Source: an uncultured Collinsella sp. (lineage in GTDB: Bacteria > Actinomycetota > Coriobacteriia > Coriobacteriales > Coriobacteriaceae). Taken from it: a DNA stretch of 64,000 nt. The stretch spans positions 1 through 64,000 of the forward strand of contig UQKU01000006.1 in assembly GCA_900541675.1 (NCBI GenBank), given 5' to 3'. This document shows positions 26,061 through 34,866 of this stretch, piece after piece (the first letter of the stretch is position 1; each line of letters starts with the position of its first letter). Both the position numbers and the translations under genes were made by a program. The notes beneath the pieces are model-generated. The model was not told the DNA's origin and ran no database searches. It saw only the letters and a program-made list of their open reading frames with translations.

Positions 26061-26819
26061 GTGCTCAAAGCAGTCGTTTTCGATATGGACGAGACGCTTC
26101 TTAGCATCAACCTCAACGCGTTCATCCTTCGCTATTTTAAGGATGTCTCGTCGATGCTCGCGGATATCGGACGACGCAGCCGCGGTGGCACGATGGCACG
26201 CCTCGGTACCATCCTGGTCGACCTCAACGCCAACCGCCGAAGCGGCACGGACAATCGTACCAATCTTGAGTTTTACCGCGCCGAGGTCGAGCGCCGATGC
26301 GGCATCTGCCTCTCCGATCCCCTCATCTACGAGGCGTTTACCTACTACGAGCGCGAAGTTCTTCCGTACAAGAACGACGATATCATTAACGCCCACGCCA
26401 TGCCGGGCGCACACGCCGCGCTCCAGGCCGTACAGGACGCAGGGCTGCGTTGCGCGCTCTTTACCAACCCCAGCTTTCCCCAGGGGGCCATCGAGTGCCG
26501 CATGGGTTGGGGCGACCTGGCTGACGCTCCCTTTGAGCTCGTCACGCACATGGGAAACGCCACCCGCTGCAAGCCTGATGCCACCTATTATCTTGAACAG
26601 CTTCAGGTGATGGGGCTCAAGCCGCACGAGGTCCTTATGGTGGGCAACGATCCCAAGCGCGACTTCCCGTCCCCCGATTGTGGCATCCAAACCGCCTTTG
26701 TGGGCCAGGGCAAGCCCAGCCGAGCCACCTGGCGCGGAACCATGGAAGACTTCGCCCGCGACTTCAACGCCGTAATCGAAGCCTTCTACGAACACCAAGT
26801 AGCCGACGAACTGTCATAG
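26061..26819 (+). CDS. HAD family hydrolase (subfamily IA type)
   Basis: A 252-residue protein: motif I VFDMDETLL, motif II LFTNPS, the lysine in CKPDATYY, and motif III VGNDPKRDFPSPDCG. Likely a small-molecule phosphatase; substrate unknown. The start is GTG 26061 with GAAAGG 7 nt upstream; the open frame continues upstream to 25908 without a good site. Confidence 0.82.
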   Translation: MLKAVVFDMDETLLSINLNAFILRYFKDVSSMLADIGRRSRGGTMARLGTILVDLNANRRSGTDNRTNLEFYRAEVERRCGICLSDPLIYEAFTYYEREVLPYKNDDIINAHAMPGAHAALQAVQDAGLRCALFTNPSFPQGAIECRMGWGDLADAPFELVTHMGNATRCKPDATYYLEQLQVMGLKPHEVLMVGNDPKRDFPSPDCGIQTAFVGQGKPSRATWRGTMEDFARDFNAVIEAFYEHQVADELS

Positions 26820-26870
26820 GACCCCTCGCTCCAAACAAAATAGCGCCGCAGGTTGAGCATAAGTCAGCGA

Positions 26871-26969
26871 AAACGCCCCTAAGCGAGCAATGTGCCTTGA
26901 AAGAGGAGGGCATAGGCCTTCTGGCCATGCCCGACGATTGAAAGGCAGATTGCTCGCTTAGGGGCGTTT
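26871..26969 (-). repeat. Composite hairpin element, copy C
   Basis: Arms AAACGCCCCTAAGCGAGCAA and its complement (26871-26898 with 26942-26969). The core has GAAAGAGGAG and CGACGATTGA around a GGCATAGGCC/GGCCATGCC hairpin. Flanked outside by CAGCGA and GCAGCGTCGAC as in copy D. It lies between converging genes, after the stop of the minus-strand cysteine desulfidase; a further GTTACGCGGTTT hairpin (26982-27010) lies between. Confidence 0.85.
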
Positions 26970-27009
26970 GCAGCGTCGACTGGTTACGCGGTTTGGTAAA
27001 ACCGCGTAA

Positions 27010-28329
27010 CTAACAGACTTGGGTTTTGCCGATCATGATGTTGAGGATCTCGACGTCGGTATCTTTCATGCCCACACGGCCCACATAGCCCATGCTGGCG
27101 ATCGTCTGCTCGACGGTATCCTGAATCAGGCCCTCACCGGCACGGAAGCCACGGCCTTGCATGGCCATATCGTGGCCCAGAATCGCCGCATCGACGGCAG
27201 CGGAAATCTTGGCGGCACAGCTTGCCTTAGCGCCATCGCACACGATGCCGCCCACGTTACCGAGCGTGTTCGAGACCGTCGCACCGATCTGCTCGCGCGT
27301 GCCACCACACAGCCAGGTAATCGCGGCACCGGCACCGCATGCGGCGCAAATAGCACCGCAAAACGCCGAGAGTGCACCGATATAGCTCTTGATATGCACG
27401 GCGATAAGATCTGACAGCATCACGGCGCGCACCAGGCGATCGTGGTCGCAGCGCAGGTACTCGGCATACTCCATAACGGGCAGTGCACAGGTAATGCCCT
27501 GATTACCCGAGCCGCACACAATGGCGACCGGCAGCGCACAGCCGTTCATGCGGGCGTCGGACCCGGCAGCTGCACGGGCACGGGCACGACAGGCGACGTC
27601 ATCGGCACGAGCGCCCAGCAGCGTACGGCCCACCTCGGCACCCCAAGCGTGCGCCAGGCCCTCGGCACTGATTGCACCGTTCAGCTCAATCTGACGCTCA
27701 ACGGCAGCGCGAGCGTCATCGATGTCGCCGTCCTCGATAAAGTCGATGATGGACTCAATCGACATGGGCGTGTCGGCGCTATCTGCCGCGCGCTCGGCCA
27801 CCACGTGCTCTGCGCAGGCGGCACACTCCCCCGCCGACTTGCCGCATACCGGAATACCGTCGAGCGTATGGCATGTGACGTTGGTGTGGTGGTCGGTAAT
27901 CTCGACGACCGCGGTATGGCCTCCGGCCGTGGCAGTCACCTTGATGTAGAGGTTGGGCACACCCTCGACAAGCGACACATCGCAGTAGCCGGCGTCGGCG
28001 AGGAGCTCGGTCACGCGAGCACGGTCTTCATCGTCAACGCTCTCGAGCACCTCGAGCGCGCTCTTGGCGTCGCCGCCCACGGCACCCAGCACAGCCGCGG
28101 CTTCGATGCCATGCATTCCGCCCGAGTTGGGCACGGTCACGCTCTTGACGTTCTTGATGATGTTGCCCGAGCAGGCAACATCCATATGATCGGGTTCGCA
28201 ACCGAGCGTCTGGCTCGCCAGCGCCGCTGCATAGGCAACGGCGATGGGCTCGGTGCAGCCGAGCGCACAGACAAGCTCGCGGTTCAAAACATCGCAAAAC
28301 GCGGTATCACGAAGGGAATCGGCAGGCAT
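27010..28329 (-). CDS. L-cysteine desulfidase family protein (CyuA/YhaM)
   Basis: A 439-residue protein of the UPF0597/serine dehydratase alpha-like family. It has GCTEPIAVAYAAALA near the N-terminus and the cysteine cluster that ligates a catalytic [4Fe-4S] (GNQGITCALPV, CGAICAACGAGA, GGIVCDGAKASCA). CyuA degrades L-cysteine to sulfide, ammonia and pyruvate in anaerobes. Translation start ATG with GGAGA upstream. Single gene; no transporter partner next to it. Confidence 0.88.
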   Translation of the reverse strand: MPADSLRDTAFCDVLNRELVCALGCTEPIAVAYAAALASQTLGCEPDHMDVACSGNIIKNVKSVTVPNSGGMHGIEAAAVLGAVGGDAKSALEVLESVDDEDRARVTELLADAGYCDVSLVEGVPNLYIKVTATAGGHTAVVEITDHHTNVTCHTLDGIPVCGKSAGECAACAEHVVAERAADSADTPMSIESIIDFIEDGDIDDARAAVERQIELNGAISAEGLAHAWGAEVGRTLLGARADDVACRARARAAAGSDARMNGCALPVAIVCGSGNQGITCALPVMEYAEYLRCDHDRLVRAVMLSDLIAVHIKSYIGALSAFCGAICAACGAGAAITWLCGGTREQIGATVSNTLGNVGGIVCDGAKASCAAKISAAVDAAILGHDMAMQGRGFRAGEGLIQDTVEQTIASMGYVGRVGMKDTDVEILNIMIGKTQVC

Positions 28330-28598
28330 AGGTATCTCCTACTTGTATAACGGACTGGGCTCTCAAAATAGTTAGCTCTTTTATTTGATAACAATGCATC
28401 AAAAACCGCAACCACGGTTCCGGCGGACGTCGCTCAAGCGCAAACTGGCGGAATTATTCATGAGAAGCCGGTCTTGTTGCATGCTAAAGCGTTTGACCAA
28501 AAAACGCCCGAGCGTTTACACAAAAGTCGCGCTATCATGCAGTCGAACGCGGTAAAACCTTTAGCATTTGCGCCGCACAGACCAGAGAGGAACCATCT

Positions 28599-29066
28599 AT
28601 GAAGATCGGTATCGGTAACGACCACGCCGCCGTCGAGCTCAAGAACATCATCTCCGAGCACCTAAAGGAGCGCGGCTGCGAGGTCGTGAACTTTGGCACC
28701 GACACCTCCGAGAGCTTTGACTACCCCATCGCCGGCTACAAGGTGGGTAAGGCCGTTGCCAACGGCGACGTCGACCTGGGCATCCTAATCTGCGGCACCG
28801 GTGTCGGAATTAGCCTGGCTGCCAACAAGGTCGAGGGCGTTCGCGCCGTCGTGTGCTCCGAGCCCTTCAGCGCCAAGCTCTCGCGAATGCACAACAACAC
28901 CAACGTGCTCGCCTTTGGTGCCCGCGTCGTGGGCTCTGAGCTCGCCAAGATGATCGTCGACGAGTGGCTCGACGCCGAGTTTGAGGGCGGCCGCCACGAG
29001 CGTCGCGTCAATCTCCTCAACGAGATCGACCACACGCGCGGACTCAAGGTCGTCGACGAGGCCTAA
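28599..29066 (+). CDS. rpiB: Ribose-5-phosphate isomerase B
   Basis: A 155-residue LacAB/RpiB protein with the N-terminal GNDHAAVELK and the active-site stretch ICGTGVGISLAANK. It interconverts ribose-5-P and ribulose-5-P in the pentose phosphate pathway; an allose- or galactose-6-P isomerase role is less likely for a lone gene. ATG has AGAGAGGA upstream. Confidence 0.92.
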   Translation: MKIGIGNDHAAVELKNIISEHLKERGCEVVNFGTDTSESFDYPIAGYKVGKAVANGDVDLGILICGTGVGISLAANKVEGVRAVVCSEPFSAKLSRMHNNTNVLAFGARVVGSELAKMIVDEWLDAEFEGGRHERRVNLLNEIDHTRGLKVVDEA

Positions 29067-29093
29067 AGACCTACAAAGCCATACGCTAACGCC

Positions 29094-29132
29094 AGCCCCC
29101 GTCCGGAACACACATCCGGACGGGGGCTCTTT
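29094..29132 (+). terminator. Terminator of rpiB
   Basis: 13-bp stem AGCCCCCGTCCGG/CCGGACGGGGGCT followed by CTTTAG. A weaker AGTAGATTT/AAATCTACT hairpin follows at 29132-29165. Confidence 0.8.
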
Positions 29133-29170
29133 AGTAGATTTCTAGGCGTTTACCAAAAATCTACTGGAAT

Positions 29171-29204
29171 AAAAAGGGCGCCGCGGATGGAGTTCCGCGG
29201 CGCC
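29171..29204 (-). terminator. Terminator of ndk
   Basis: On the minus strand GGCGCCGCGG/CCGCGGCGCC stem followed by CTTTTTA. Confidence 0.88.
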
Positions 29205-29243
29205 AAAGCCACACGCTAACAGCTTTAAGGAGTCAAAGCTGGT

Positions 29244-29648
29244 TTAGCCAAAGAAGCGCTTGATCTCGATCTCGGCGTTCTCCAGGCAGTCGGAGCCATG
29301 AATCACGTTGGCGTTGACATCGACAGCGAAGTCGCCACGAATGGTGCCGGGGGCAGCATCAAGCGGGTTGGTAGCGCCCATAAGGGTGCGCATCTTGGAG
29401 ACAGCGGAGAGACCGGAAACGACCATCTTGACGACCGGACCGCTCGTCATAAAGTCACAGAGACCGCCAAAGAAGGGCTTATCGGCCAGATGGGCGTAGT
29501 GCTCCTCGACGGTAGCGCGCTCGAGCGTGGTCATCTCCATGCGCTCGATGACAAGGCCGCTACGCTCAATGCGAGCAACGATCTCGCCGATCTTGCGATC
29601 GCGCACGGCGTCGGGCTTAATCATGATGAAGGTCTTCTCGATAGCCAT
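29244..29648 (-). CDS. ndk: Nucleoside diphosphate kinase
   Basis: A 134-residue protein with the phospho-histidine motif NVIHGSDCLENAEIE. It balances NTP and dNTP pools. Start ATG 29648 has AAAGG upstream; a longer frame lacks a site. Flanked by its own promoter (29712-29740) and terminator. Confidence 0.95.
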   Translation of the reverse strand: MAIEKTFIMIKPDAVRDRKIGEIVARIERSGLVIERMEMTTLERATVEEHYAHLADKPFFGGLCDFMTSGPVVKMVVSGLSAVSKMRTLMGATNPLDAAPGTIRGDFAVDVNANVIHGSDCLENAEIEIKRFFG

Positions 29649-29711
29649 AAGGTAGCCTTTCAAGTAGGTTCGCGCGTGCCCAAGTCCCATTCCGGCACCC
29701 GCCTGGACTGC

Positions 29712-29740
29712 ATCGTAACAGAGTTTTAGCTGCAGTTAAA
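29712..29740 (-). promoter_or_regulatory. ndk promoter
   Basis: TTTAAC (-35) and TACGAT (-10) with a 17-bp spacer on the minus strand. Between here and the argH terminator at 29949 nothing is recognised. Confidence 0.5.
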
Positions 29741-29948
29741 CAAAAAGCTGTTTTTTGAAACGCTATAATTTATTAAAACATTCCATATGTGTCACTTCTG
29801 TTTCGAAACCCGATTAGAGTACCATCCGACCGCGCATCAACCGCATCGAACCGAGCGGACGGTCGATTGCCTCCCGTGAACGTACCCCCTTCACAACCTG
29901 CCCAAAGGTCCTACAGAAGTTCTCGACAAGCCCTTTCCCCATTGCAAC

Positions 29949-29981
29949 AAAATACGGACGTCCGCAGCAGCAGACGCCCGT
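29949..29981 (-). terminator. Terminator of argH
   Basis: On the minus strand ACGGGCGTCTGC pairs with GCGGACGTCCGT with a few mismatches and is followed by ATTTTG. Confidence 0.7.
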
Positions 29982-30032
29982 AAAAGCAACAACGATTTAT
30001 CAATACATGGCCAAAACGCTTCAGCCAAACCC

Positions 30033-31463
30033 TTACTTTGCCCCGTGGCCCATCTCGACGACCTTAGTCAGCGATCCAAACACACCTTCGTCGGCAACGA
30101 GTTGCGCCTCGGCGCGCTGCAGCTGTACGGCAACGGCAGCAGGAGCAGTGCCGCCCTCGGTCGTGCGCGCAGCGACAATCGACGGGATGTCGAGCGCCTC
30201 GGTAATATCGTGCTCAAAGAGCGGGCTTGCCTCATGGAACACCTCAAACGGCAGGTCCTCAAGATTGCAGCCGCGCTTCTCGCACATCAGGACCAGATGG
30301 CCCACCACGGCATGTGCCTCGCGGAACGGCAGACCACGCTTGGCCAGGTAATCGGCAACATCAGTAGCGGCAAGGTGCCCCACGCCGCACTCGCGCGCCA
30401 TGGCATCCTCGTTGACGGTCCAGGTCGAAATCATGCCGGACATAACGGACAGGCACTGCATGAGCGTATGGGCGGTATCGAGCACGCCCTCCTTGTCTTC
30501 CTGCAAGTCCTTGTTATAAGCGAGCGGCAGGCCCTTCATGGTCACGAGCAGCTGCACCAGGTTGCCATAGACTCGGCCGCTCTTGCCGCGGATAAGCTCG
30601 GCAAAGTCGGGGTTCTTCTTCTGCGGCATGATGGACGAGCCCGTGGAGTAGGAGTCGGAAAGCGTGATAAAGCCAAATTCGGAGCTCGACCACAGCACGA
30701 TCTCCTCGGAAAGACGCGACAGGTGCATGGCCATGACGGAGCCGGCGTAATGCAGGTCGAGGAGGAAATCACGGTCAGAAACGGCATCGAGCGAGTTGGG
30801 AATCACGCCCGCAAAGCCAAGTTCGGCAGCCGTCATCTGGCGATCGAGCGGATAGCTCGTACCGGCAAGCGCGGCAGCGCCCAGCGGGCAGTTGTCGGCG
30901 GCATCAAAGGCGGCCTGCAGGCGTGTAAAGTCGCGCGCGAACATCCAGGAATACGCCAGCAGATGGTGCGACAGCAGCACGGGCTGAGCGTGCTGCATGT
31001 GCGTGTAGCCCGGCAGAATCACCTTGTCGTACTTCTTGGCCGCATCCACCAGCACGTGACGCAGCTCAAGATTGGCCTCCATAAGCTCCTTGGCCAGCGC
31101 CTTGACGCCCAGGCGCGTATCGGTCGCCACCTGGTCGTTGCGCGAACGCCCGGTATGCAGGCGCTTGCCCGCCTCGCCGATGCGACGCGTCAGCTCGCTC
31201 TCGATGGACATATGAATGTCCTCGTCGTTGATGTCGAAGGTGAAGTTGCCGGCATCGATATCCTGTTCGATTCCGGTCAGGCCCTCGGCAATCGCCTGCT
31301 CGTCCTCGGCGCTGATAATGCCCTGGGCCGCCAGCATCTTGGCATGTGCCTTAGATCCGGCGATATCCTGCTTATAGAGATGTTTGTCGACCGGCAGCGA
31401 CGCGCCAAACTCCTGCGTGACCTCGGCCACGCCCGCCTCAAAACGACCGCCCCAAAGAGCCAT
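30033..31463 (-). CDS. argH: Argininosuccinate lyase
   Basis: A 476-residue fumarase/aspartase-superfamily enzyme with the catalytic-loop signature GSSIMPQKKNPD and N-terminal MALWGGRFE. It splits argininosuccinate into arginine and fumarate, the last step of arginine synthesis. ATG 31463 has AAAGGGGA upstream. It lies downstream of argG, separated by about 520 bp that hold a hairpin and a 56-codon ORF. Confidence 0.95.
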   Translation of the reverse strand: MALWGGRFEAGVAEVTQEFGASLPVDKHLYKQDIAGSKAHAKMLAAQGIISAEDEQAIAEGLTGIEQDIDAGNFTFDINDEDIHMSIESELTRRIGEAGKRLHTGRSRNDQVATDTRLGVKALAKELMEANLELRHVLVDAAKKYDKVILPGYTHMQHAQPVLLSHHLLAYSWMFARDFTRLQAAFDAADNCPLGAAALAGTSYPLDRQMTAAELGFAGVIPNSLDAVSDRDFLLDLHYAGSVMAMHLSRLSEEIVLWSSSEFGFITLSDSYSTGSSIMPQKKNPDFAELIRGKSGRVYGNLVQLLVTMKGLPLAYNKDLQEDKEGVLDTAHTLMQCLSVMSGMISTWTVNEDAMARECGVGHLAATDVADYLAKRGLPFREAHAVVGHLVLMCEKRGCNLEDLPFEVFHEASPLFEHDITEALDIPSIVAARTTEGGTAPAAVAVQLQRAEAQLVADEGVFGSLTKVVEMGHGAK

Positions 31464-31582
31464 AGAACCGTCCCCTTTCATCAAATACCAAAAACATGCG
31501 CCCAAAGCAATGCGCCCTGTCGCTAAAGCGATTTTTCAACCGCTAGTTTTACACATTCCCCGCCGTGCGCGGGATCATGTAG

Positions 31583-31753
31583 CTAATTTGCAAAGAAGTG
31601 ACGCGCCATGCACTTGGCGCCCAACGTCTCCCTCCGGATGTTGCCCTGCGAATCGTCGATCCAGGCCTTCAGGCTCATAGGAACGTCCTCGACCTTTGCA
31701 GCATCGAACACGGGCGCGAGGACAAGTAAGGCATGCTCGATAGCATCGAACAT
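31583..31753 (-). CDS. Small hypothetical protein (56 aa)
   Basis: ATG 31753 with GAGGAG 9 nt upstream encodes 56 residues starting MFDAIEHALLVLAP and ending CMARHFFAN. No family recognised; no membrane segment or metal motif beyond one cysteine. It lies between argG and argH on their strand. Real expression is likely from the ribosome site but unproven. Confidence 0.5.
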   Translation of the reverse strand: MFDAIEHALLVLAPVFDAAKVEDVPMSLKAWIDDSQGNIRRETLGAKCMARHFFAN

Positions 31754-31803
31754 AATGGATACTCCTCATATATATAGGCGCAGAGCCGCCAAATTGATAG
31801 AAG

Positions 31804-31833
31804 GAGCCCCGCCGGACAACCCCGGCGGGGCTC
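31804..31833 (-). terminator. Hairpin after argG, probable terminator
   Basis: 13-bp GC-rich stem GAGCCCCGCCGGG with its complement and a 4-nt loop; only a weak T tract follows (CTTCTATC on the minus strand). The rest of 31834-31986 shows nothing recognised. Confidence 0.55.
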
Positions 31834-31986
31834 GGACTCAGCCGCAGTCGCGGCATCATATATGCGGGCGGAACGTAGGGGCCACCGATGTTAAGAAGTG
31901 TCAGCAAGCATAACGAAAGGTAGGGACCCCGTGCGCCCGTTATGTATCACGCGGATGGGCCGCGCGAATACCAAGGAAAGGGAGGC

Positions 31987-33213
31987 TTAAGCCTGGGCGG
32001 CAGCAGAGCTGGGACCCTGGACCTTAGCCCACGTCTTGAGCGACAAGGTATCGATCTCGATAAAGCCGGCGCTGGCTTTCTCGTCAAACGTGGTGTCGCG
32101 GTCGTAGGTGGCCAGGCCGTAGTCATACAGGCTAAACGGGCTCTTGCGGCCAACGACATGGCAATTGCCCTTAAAGAACTTCAGACGGACGGTGCCGGTC
32201 ACGAACTTCTGGGTATCGGCCATAAAGGCGTCGAGCGCGTTTTTGAGCGGGCTGTACCACTGGCCGTTGTACACGGCGGTGGCCCAATCCTGCTCGAGCT
32301 TAATCTTGGTCTTGAGCAGTTCGCCCTCAACGCAAATGTCCTCGAGTGCCTTATGGGCGGTAATGAGCGTCAGGGCGCCGGGAACCTCATAGCACTCGCG
32401 GCTCTTGAGGCCCACCAGACGATCCTCGACCAGGTCGAGACGGCCAAAGCCGTTGTCGCCCGCAATCATATTGAGGGCGATGACGATCTCGGAGAGCTTC
32501 ATCTTCTTGCCGTCGACGGCGACGGGCTTGCCGACCTCAAACTCAATCTCGGTATACGTCGGGGTGTCGGGCGTGTCCTCGGGATTCTTGGTCATAACCC
32601 AGGCGTCGTCGAGCGGCTCATTCCAGGGGTCCTCCAGGTGGCCACACTCAATGGCACGACCCCACAGGTTGTCGTCGATGGAATAGGGGTTGTCGTTGGC
32701 ACCCTCGGGAACCGGCACGTTGTGGGCGTGGGCATAGGCGACCTCGTCGGGACGGCACTTCAGATCCCACTCGCGAACGGGGGCGATAACCTTAAGCTCG
32801 GGGTCGAGGGCCTTGACCGCAGCCTCAAAACGAACCTGGTCGTTACCCTTGCCGGTGCAGCCGTGGGCGACGTAGGTCGCGCCAAACCCGTGAGCGACCT
32901 CGACAAGCTTCTTGGCGAGCAGCGGGCGAGACAGAGCGGAGAGCAGCGGGTACTTGTTCTCGTACATGGAATTTGCGGCGATGGCCTTAGTCAGGAACTC
33001 ATCGGAGAACTCGTCGCGCAGGTCGAGCACCTGGCAATCGAGAACGCCCAGGTCGAGCGCCTTCTGCTTCTTGGCATCCAGGCCGGTCTCCTCCTGGCCC
33101 ACGTTGCCGCAGACGCAAACGACATCGAGATTTTTCTCGTCCTGGAGCCATTTGACACATACGGATGTATCAAGACCACCGGAATATGCGAGAACGACTT
33201 TTTCCTTGCTCAT
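31987..33213 (-). CDS. argG: Argininosuccinate synthase
   Basis: A 408-residue enzyme beginning MSKEKVVLAYSGGLDTSV, the ATP-pyrophosphatase loop of ArgG; further motifs include ATYVAHGCTGKGNDQ and the EGANDNPYSIDDNLWGR segment. It joins citrulline and aspartate. Start ATG 33213 has GAAAGGAAA upstream. Upstream lies a 550-bp AT-richer gap (33214-33767) without a convincing gene; no clear ARG box was found. Confidence 0.95.
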   Translation of the reverse strand: MSKEKVVLAYSGGLDTSVCVKWLQDEKNLDVVCVCGNVGQEETGLDAKKQKALDLGVLDCQVLDLRDEFSDEFLTKAIAANSMYENKYPLLSALSRPLLAKKLVEVAHGFGATYVAHGCTGKGNDQVRFEAAVKALDPELKVIAPVREWDLKCRPDEVAYAHAHNVPVPEGANDNPYSIDDNLWGRAIECGHLEDPWNEPLDDAWVMTKNPEDTPDTPTYTEIEFEVGKPVAVDGKKMKLSEIVIALNMIAGDNGFGRLDLVEDRLVGLKSRECYEVPGALTLITAHKALEDICVEGELLKTKIKLEQDWATAVYNGQWYSPLKNALDAFMADTQKFVTGTVRLKFFKGNCHVVGRKSPFSLYDYGLATYDRDTTFDEKASAGFIEIDTLSLKTWAKVQGPSSAAAQA

Positions 33214-33767
33214 GGCTGTTTCCTTTCGCCCTTGGTAGCTAGTTAGAACATCGGTCAGTTGCAAGTCATTTCAAGGTCATATACCGTGCAATATCAGGTT
33301 AAATAGCAAAAATCAGCACATACATGCCCTAGAAACATGCAGCAATGTCGTGCTAAAACCCAACGACCTCAAAATGACTCTGTTGAGGCAATTCGCCCCA
33401 TGCGGACAGAGACGATTGTTATCGTCGTCGGGAAATTGCGCGCTGGCGTCGGATGGCATTGTCTGCAGTAGTGATGATCTTTACGAACTGCATCTGCCTC
33501 TCCTTTCACCTATCGCCGGGCGCAATTCTAATATCGTAAACGGTACCATTTCCTCGGTAAGCGGTTGTTTTTCCGGCTCCGTTTTCGATGGTCGCTATAT
33601 TACGCTAAAGTGCCCGCGGCACAAGCGACAACTTCAAATTTCTGAAAAGTTTTTTCATTACTTTGTGAATGATGATGCAGACGTGCGCCAATCCTGCGAA
33701 AATACGCCTGACTACGAGTTGATGGTTATAACGTCTGAAATAATTTCGAAACGAAAGGCACGCTTTT

Positions 33768-34595
33768 ATGCAAACTTACGAATCGGACGCCAATATCGGA
33801 AACATTAAGCTCATCGCCGTCGACATGGACAAGACGCTTCTGACCGACGAGCGCGTGCTGCCACAAGGCCTTGACGAACGCCTGGACAAGCTCGCCGAAG
33901 CCGGCATCGTATTCTGCCCCGCCAGCGGACGTCCCACCCCCAAGCTCGAGGAGATGTTCGAGGGCATCAAGAACCGCCTCGCCTTTTGTCCCGACAACGG
34001 AGCGTGCGTGATCTATCGCGGCAGCTATATCTATAAGAGCAATATCGACGTTGAACTGTATCAGCAGGTCTTGAGCCGCGCCTCGGAGGATTCGCGCGCC
34101 GTCCCCGTGCTGTGCTGCTACGACGAGTTCTATGTGCTCGCCCGCGACCATCAGTACCACGACGAAATCAGCGTGTACTACAACACGATCAACTACGTCG
34201 ATACCTTTGAGGGCCTTGACGTCGAATCCAACAAGATTTCGATCTTCTTCCCCGACTACGACGCCGAGCCGGCGTTTCGCGAGGACTACAGCCCGGCATA
34301 CTCGGACCGACTCTACGTCACCAATGCTGGCCGCGAGTGGATCGACTTTATGAACCTGGGCGTCGACAAGGGCGCTGGCGTCGCGCACCTGTGCGAGCAG
34401 CTCGGCATCGATATCGCCGACGCCGCTGCCGTGGGCGATACGTACAACGACATCCCCATGCTGGAGCGCGTCGGACACAGCTTTATCGTGGACAATGCCG
34501 AGGAGCATATGAACGCGCATGCTAAGTGGCGCATTCCGAGCAACAACGACGGGGGCGTACTGACGCTCATCGACGCCATCTTGGCGGCTCGTTAA
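33768..34595 (+). CDS. HAD superfamily Cof-type phosphatase
   Basis: A 275-residue HAD-IIB protein: motif I AVDMDKTLL, motif II CPASGRP, and motif III GDTYNDIPMLE near the C-terminus, with the large cap in between. It probably dephosphorylates sugar phosphates or cofactors. ATG 33768 has AAAGG 9 nt upstream. Confidence 0.88.
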   Translation: MQTYESDANIGNIKLIAVDMDKTLLTDERVLPQGLDERLDKLAEAGIVFCPASGRPTPKLEEMFEGIKNRLAFCPDNGACVIYRGSYIYKSNIDVELYQQVLSRASEDSRAVPVLCCYDEFYVLARDHQYHDEISVYYNTINYVDTFEGLDVESNKISIFFPDYDAEPAFREDYSPAYSDRLYVTNAGREWIDFMNLGVDKGAGVAHLCEQLGIDIADAAAVGDTYNDIPMLERVGHSFIVDNAEEHMNAHAKWRIPSNNDGGVLTLIDAILAAR

Positions 34596-34602
34596 TCCAT
34601 CT

Positions 34603-34736
34603 CGTCGCCATGCCCGGGGCCGGCCGTTTGATTTTTGCTCGGTCAGGTCCTGGGCTCGCTCGAAGAGCACATTAAGTGCTCTTCGGCTCGTGCGGAATCT
34701 ACAAAAATCAAACGGCAGGCCCCGGGCATGGCGACG
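34603..34736. repeat. Large 134-bp inverted repeat between converging genes
   Basis: Two 35-nt arms (34603-34637 and 34702-34736) match with a single mismatch. The arm begins CGTCGCCATGCCCGGGGCC. The 64-nt centre holds a second perfect hairpin CGAAGAGCAC/GTGCTCTTCG. It begins 7 bp after the HAD stop codon. Confidence 0.88.
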
Positions 34737-34798
34737 TTGACTTACCTGCCGCCAAGATGGCGTCTTGGCGTCTAGATACTTGGCTGATTATTTGGAAT

Positions 34799-34832
34799 GA
34801 AGGGGGCTCCTTGTTGGCAAGGAGCCCCCTTC
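34799..34832 (-). terminator. Terminator of polA
   Basis: A 15-bp stem GAAGGGGGCTCCTTG with a TTGG loop; weak T tracts on both sides. It lies downstream of the polA stop on the minus strand. Confidence 0.65.
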
Positions 34833-34866
34833 TGGTTTTGGTTACTTTGGAGTTGTGGGTGTACCC

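Noticed and set aside
29789..29983. 64-codon plus-strand ORF between ndk and argH
   Set aside because: No ribosome site, Ser/Arg/Pro-rich shadow composition, and it covers the argH terminator.
33350..33808. 152-codon plus-strand ORF in the argG-HAD gap
   Set aside because: GTG start without ribosome site, no recognised motif, overlaps the well-supported HAD start; composition looks non-coding.
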